Shown here: positions 27,447 through 30,226 of the stretch, in pieces
How positions within the stretch are numbered: position 1 is the stretch's first letter
Layout: every line of letters starts with the position of its first letter
Assembly: GCA_050304615.1 (NCBI GenBank)
Contig: JBNLDW010000014.1
Span: forward strand, 1 to 30,226
Direction: 5' to 3'
From: CBFDBF01 sp050304615
Lineage (GTDB): Bacteria > Pseudomonadota > Gammaproteobacteria > Chromatiales > Chromatiaceae
Length of the DNA: 30,226 nucleotides
Program-made: the position numbers and the translations under genes
Notes under the pieces: model-generated
Databases searched by the model: none
What the model saw: only the letters and a program-made list of their open reading frames with translations
Told to the model about the DNA's origin: nothing

Positions 27447-29663
27447 ATGTCCAGAGAGGCCCTATTGCGGATTGCCGTGCCGGCACCGCTCCATTCCAGT
27501 TTTGACTATCTGCCACCACAGGGGGTCGATCCCGCATGCCTGCAGCCAGGTGAGCGGTTGTTGGTGCCGTTTGGTCGGGGAGAGCGCTGCGGGATTTTAC
27601 TGGAGGTGGTGGCAGAGAGCCATATCCCGGCGGGGCGGTTAAAGCGTGTGCTGCAACGACTAGATCCTGAGCCTCTGCTGGGTCCGCAGGAGTTGGGGCT
27701 GCTGCAGTGGGCTGCAGACTACTATCACCACCCCATTGGGGAGGTGATCGCCGCCGCGCTACCGCTACGTCTGCGCGCGGGGAAGCCGCTGCTAGTTGGC
27801 ACCCGTCCCGGCTGGAGGCTGACACCACTGGGGAGTGATCAGTCAGCGGATGACCTGACTCGCGCACCGCGCCAGGCCGCGGTGCTCCGACTCTTACAGC
27901 AGGCGGAGGAGGGCCGCCTGGGGCAGCAGGAGATCTACGCTGTTTGCGGTGAGTGTCGGGACATACTGCGCGCCCTGCAACAGAAGGGGTGGATAGAGCC
28001 GTGGGCGCTAGAGAGCTGTTGCCTGCTACCGATAGCAGAACCTGAAGAGATGGCGCATGCGCTGAACCAGGCCCAGCAGGAGGCGGTAGATGCAGTGCTG
28101 GCAAGCTTGCAGCAGTTTCACCCCTTTCTGTTGGACGGAATTACCGGCAGCGGTAAGACAGAGGTCTACCTACGGCTGGTTGAGCAGGTGGTAGCGCGGG
28201 GTCGACAAGTGCTGATCCTGGTGCCGGAGATCGGTCTTACCCCACAGCTTATGCGGCGCTTTCAGCGGCGTATTGCCGCCCCTGTTGCACTGCTGCATTC
28301 GGGCCTCTCTGACCTGGAGCGGGAGAGCGGCTGGTTGGCAGCATCCCGGGGTGAGGCGGCCGTATTAATAGGTACCCGTTCTGCTATCTTCACTCCGATC
28401 CCCAGGCTAGGGCTGGTGGTGGTAGATGAGGAGCATGACCTCTCGTTTAAACAGCAAGAGGGGTTTCGCTACTCGGCACGGGATCTGGCATTGGTGCTGG
28501 CGCAGCGGCGCAACTGTCCGGTGCTACTTGGTTCAGCCACCCCATCTTTGGAGAGTATCAATAATGCGCTGACCGATCGCTATCGCCATCTGTTGCTGCC
28601 GGAGCGTGCCGGTAGCGCTATCCCCCCCAGGCTGGATCTACTGGATATCCGTTCGGCCAATCTGGATGGTGGCCTCTCCCCCCACCTGTTGCAGCTGGTG
28701 GAAAAGCAACTCGAGGCAGGCAACCAGGTGCTGCTGTTTCTCAACCGGCGCGGTTATGCACCCCAACTCAGCTGTTACAGTTGCGGCTGGATTGCCCAGT
28801 GCCGCCGCTGTGATGCCCGCCTTACCATGCACCTGGGGAGCAACATCCTCTGGTGTCACCACTGCGGTTCGCAGCGGCGAACCGACCGGCAGTGTCCCGA
28901 TTGTGCTGGGACGGAACTGTACCCGTTGGGCCAGGGTACCGAGCGGCTGGAAGAGACGCTGGCTAGACGTTTTCCCGCTGTTTCCACTGTCCGCATAGAC
29001 CGTGACACCACCCGCCGCAAGGGGAGTCTGGAGCGGCTGCTGGCGGAGGTCGATGATGGCGTCTACTCTCTTCTGTTGGGGACCCAGATGCTGGCTAAGG
29101 GACACCACTTTCCTAATGTCACCCTGGTCGGAATCCTGGATATCGATCAGGGGCTGTTTGGTGCCGACTACCGGGCCGCAGAGCGGATGGCGCAACTGGT
29201 GACCCAGGTGGCTGGCCGAGCGGGACGGGCAGATAAGCCGGGGCGGGTGGTCATTCAGACCCGTCATCCCGATCACCCACTACTGCAGACCCTGATCCAT
29301 AAGGGGTATACCCACTTTGCCCGTGAGGCACTGCACGAGCGCCAGAGTGCCACACTGCCTCCGTACAGTCATCAGGTGCTGATCCGGGCGGAGGCTCACG
29401 ATGATGGACTACCCAAACAGTTTCTAGAGCAGGCGCTGGAGTTGGCAGCGGGCTCGGCTGGTCGAGGGCTAGAGTTGTGGGGGCCGGTTCCAGCGCCTAT
29501 GGAGCGCCGTGCCGGGCGCTATCGGGCACATCTATTAGTACAGGCGCCGCGCCGCGCCGAGCTGCAACAATTTCTCCGGGGGTGGCTGCCCGAAATCCGC
29601 AAGCTGAAACTGAGTCGAAAGGTACGCTGGTCGGTTGATGTGGATCCGCAGGAGATGTTCTAG
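27447..29663 (+). CDS. priA: Primosomal replication-restart helicase PriA
   Basis: A 738-residue protein. PriA binds stalled or D-loop forks and reloads the replisome with PriB and DnaT. The N-terminal DNA-binding domain (RIAVPAPLHSSFDYLPP) is followed by the helicase core: Walker A GITGSGKT (231-238), DEEH (327-330), GSATPS (362-367) and QVAGRAGR (587-594). Between the helicase halves lies a zinc module with eight cysteines in four pairs (C443/C446, C452/C455, C470/C473, C483/C486). All key residues are present and the length is normal. No other gene is close enough to form an operon. The DnaA-box region lies directly upstream. Confidence 0.97.
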   Translation: MSREALLRIAVPAPLHSSFDYLPPQGVDPACLQPGERLLVPFGRGERCGILLEVVAESHIPAGRLKRVLQRLDPEPLLGPQELGLLQWAADYYHHPIGEVIAAALPLRLRAGKPLLVGTRPGWRLTPLGSDQSADDLTRAPRQAAVLRLLQQAEEGRLGQQEIYAVCGECRDILRALQQKGWIEPWALESCCLLPIAEPEEMAHALNQAQQEAVDAVLASLQQFHPFLLDGITGSGKTEVYLRLVEQVVARGRQVLILVPEIGLTPQLMRRFQRRIAAPVALLHSGLSDLERESGWLAASRGEAAVLIGTRSAIFTPIPRLGLVVVDEEHDLSFKQQEGFRYSARDLALVLAQRRNCPVLLGSATPSLESINNALTDRYRHLLLPERAGSAIPPRLDLLDIRSANLDGGLSPHLLQLVEKQLEAGNQVLLFLNRRGYAPQLSCYSCGWIAQCRRCDARLTMHLGSNILWCHHCGSQRRTDRQCPDCAGTELYPLGQGTERLEETLARRFPAVSTVRIDRDTTRRKGSLERLLAEVDDGVYSLLLGTQMLAKGHHFPNVTLVGILDIDQGLFGADYRAAERMAQLVTQVAGRAGRADKPGRVVIQTRHPDHPLLQTLIHKGYTHFAREALHERQSATLPPYSHQVLIRAEAHDDGLPKQFLEQALELAAGSAGRGLELWGPVPAPMERRAGRYRAHLLVQAPRRAELQQFLRGWLPEIRKLKLSRKVRWSVDVDPQEMF

Positions 29664-29834
29664 TCATATGCTGCGGGCATTTATCGGTAATTAATTTCGT
29701 AGCCCTTTACTGTTATTCATTCTCCCCCTTGGGGGGCCTCGGTACCCCCTTGAGTGGGTATTATCATATCGGTAATCAGTTCCGCAGCTTATATACGCAG
29801 AAACCTTTTTCTTACTTCTGTGCGTTAGATGCGA

Positions 29835-29868
29835 GCCCATTTCTTTTACTTGTCTAAAAGAAATGGGC
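29835..29868. terminator. Perfect 13-bp hairpin downstream of priA
   Basis: GCCCATTTCTTTT (29835-29847) and AAAAGAAATGGGC (29856-29868) form a perfect stem with an 8-base loop. It lies 170 bases after the priA stop. There is no clean T-tract, so a transcription terminator is possible but the hairpin may instead belong to the repeat that follows. Confidence 0.45.
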
Positions 29869-29869
29869 G

Positions 29870-30226
29870 AAAGAAAAAGACATTCCACCACTTGCCCTAC
29901 GGGTACCCTCCGTTCCTCACCGCTCCAGGGGCTCTAGCGAAAGGATATCCCTATCCCTCGCTGCAGGCGCCACATCCCTGTGGCGCCCTTTCAGGCCTTG
30001 TCCTGTATCGGTTCCGGTACTCGGCTGCGTCGGAGGAGGTAAGGGGAGGCCACCCTTAACCCCTTCGGATCCGTTGAGCATCGCAATCCCGCGAGGAAAA
30101 GGCCTGCAAGGGGTCGGCAGGGATGCCGACCCTCTTCCGTCGGGACAGGGATGTCACGTCGGAAGAGCCCCGAGTGGGATGAGAAGCGCAAAGTACCCGC
30201 GTAGCGGGCGGAGCCGTGGGGTGTCA
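29870..30226. repeat. GC-rich hairpin-array repeat
   Basis: No gene is supported in this stretch. Three hairpins share a core of CAGGGATG or its complement, on different stems: GGCGCCACA-TCCC-TGTGGCGCC (29966-29987), GGGTCGGCA-GGGA-TGCCGACCC (30111-30132) and CTCTTCCG..GACA-GGGA-TGTC..CGGAAGAG (30132-30167). Short ORFs here are read from the repeat. The sequence continues past the window edge. Confidence 0.65.

Noticed and set aside
27412..28104. 230-residue minus-strand ORF overlapping priA
   Set aside because: It is Pro/Ala/Arg-rich, lacks any family pattern, and lies opposite the fully conserved N-terminal part of priA, so it is a shadow of a GC-rich gene.
29829..30191. Short ORFs at the right end of the window (29829-30059 plus, 29991-30191 minus)
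   Set aside because: They are read from the GC-rich hairpin repeat on both strands, with no ribosome-binding site or protein family.

Overview
The window looks like chromosomal DNA of a gammaproteobacterium. The protein families (MexI-type RND pump, PriA, trpE-trpG-trpD, Rpe) and the sigma-28 promoter fit that. I cannot name the species, and the assignment is inference from protein flavour.

Positions 1-5044 are the distal part of an integron gene-cassette array. Nine attC-like sites, one cut by the window edge and one broken, alternate with small plus-strand ORFs. No integrase or attI is present; by cassette orientation they should lie to the left. Most cassettes encode membrane or exported proteins of unknown function. 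Two stand out. One is a predicted lipoprotein made only of an Hsp70/DnaK-type peptide-binding beta domain (2003-2449). The other is an RsgA-type ribosome-maturation GTPase (3961-5016) next to a broken attC.

Positions 5045-9020 are an accessory island bounded by two hairpin repeats that share an 18-bp sequence in opposite orientation. It holds two tandem paralogous secreted ankyrin-repeat genes on the minus strand, one of which carries an internal recombination seam, plus an IS3-family remnant and a small unknown gene. Positions 9042-11057 carry four small plus-strand genes: a surface-adhesin-E-like protein, a DUF3806 protein, a YhcH/YjgK/YiaL protein and a membrane protein.

Positions 11061-18443 form one tightly packed minus-strand operon. 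The order of transcription is HlyD-like lipoprotein, ABC ATPase, ABC-2 permease, a small coupled ORF, RND periplasmic adaptor and RND pump. It is therefore two exporters in one transcription unit, with no outer-membrane channel gene.

Positions 18717-20592 hold a GFA/CENP-V-type zinc protein and a CZB-domain chemoreceptor. The chemoreceptor has a near-consensus sigma-28 promoter but is split by one in-frame TGA. A decayed copy of the trpD 3' end lies beyond it.

Positions 20593-25240 are a disrupted rpe-trpE-trpG-trpD cluster. A GxxExxY-family gene flanked by inverted repeats sits between trpE and trpG, and the 3' end of trpE is duplicated next to it. trpC is not present. Positions 25372-29663 hold a DUF3530-like hydrolase, an HNH endonuclease, a noncoding region with a cluster of DnaA-box sequences, and priA. 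The last 560 bases carry no convincing gene and contain a set of hairpins with a shared CAGGGATG core.
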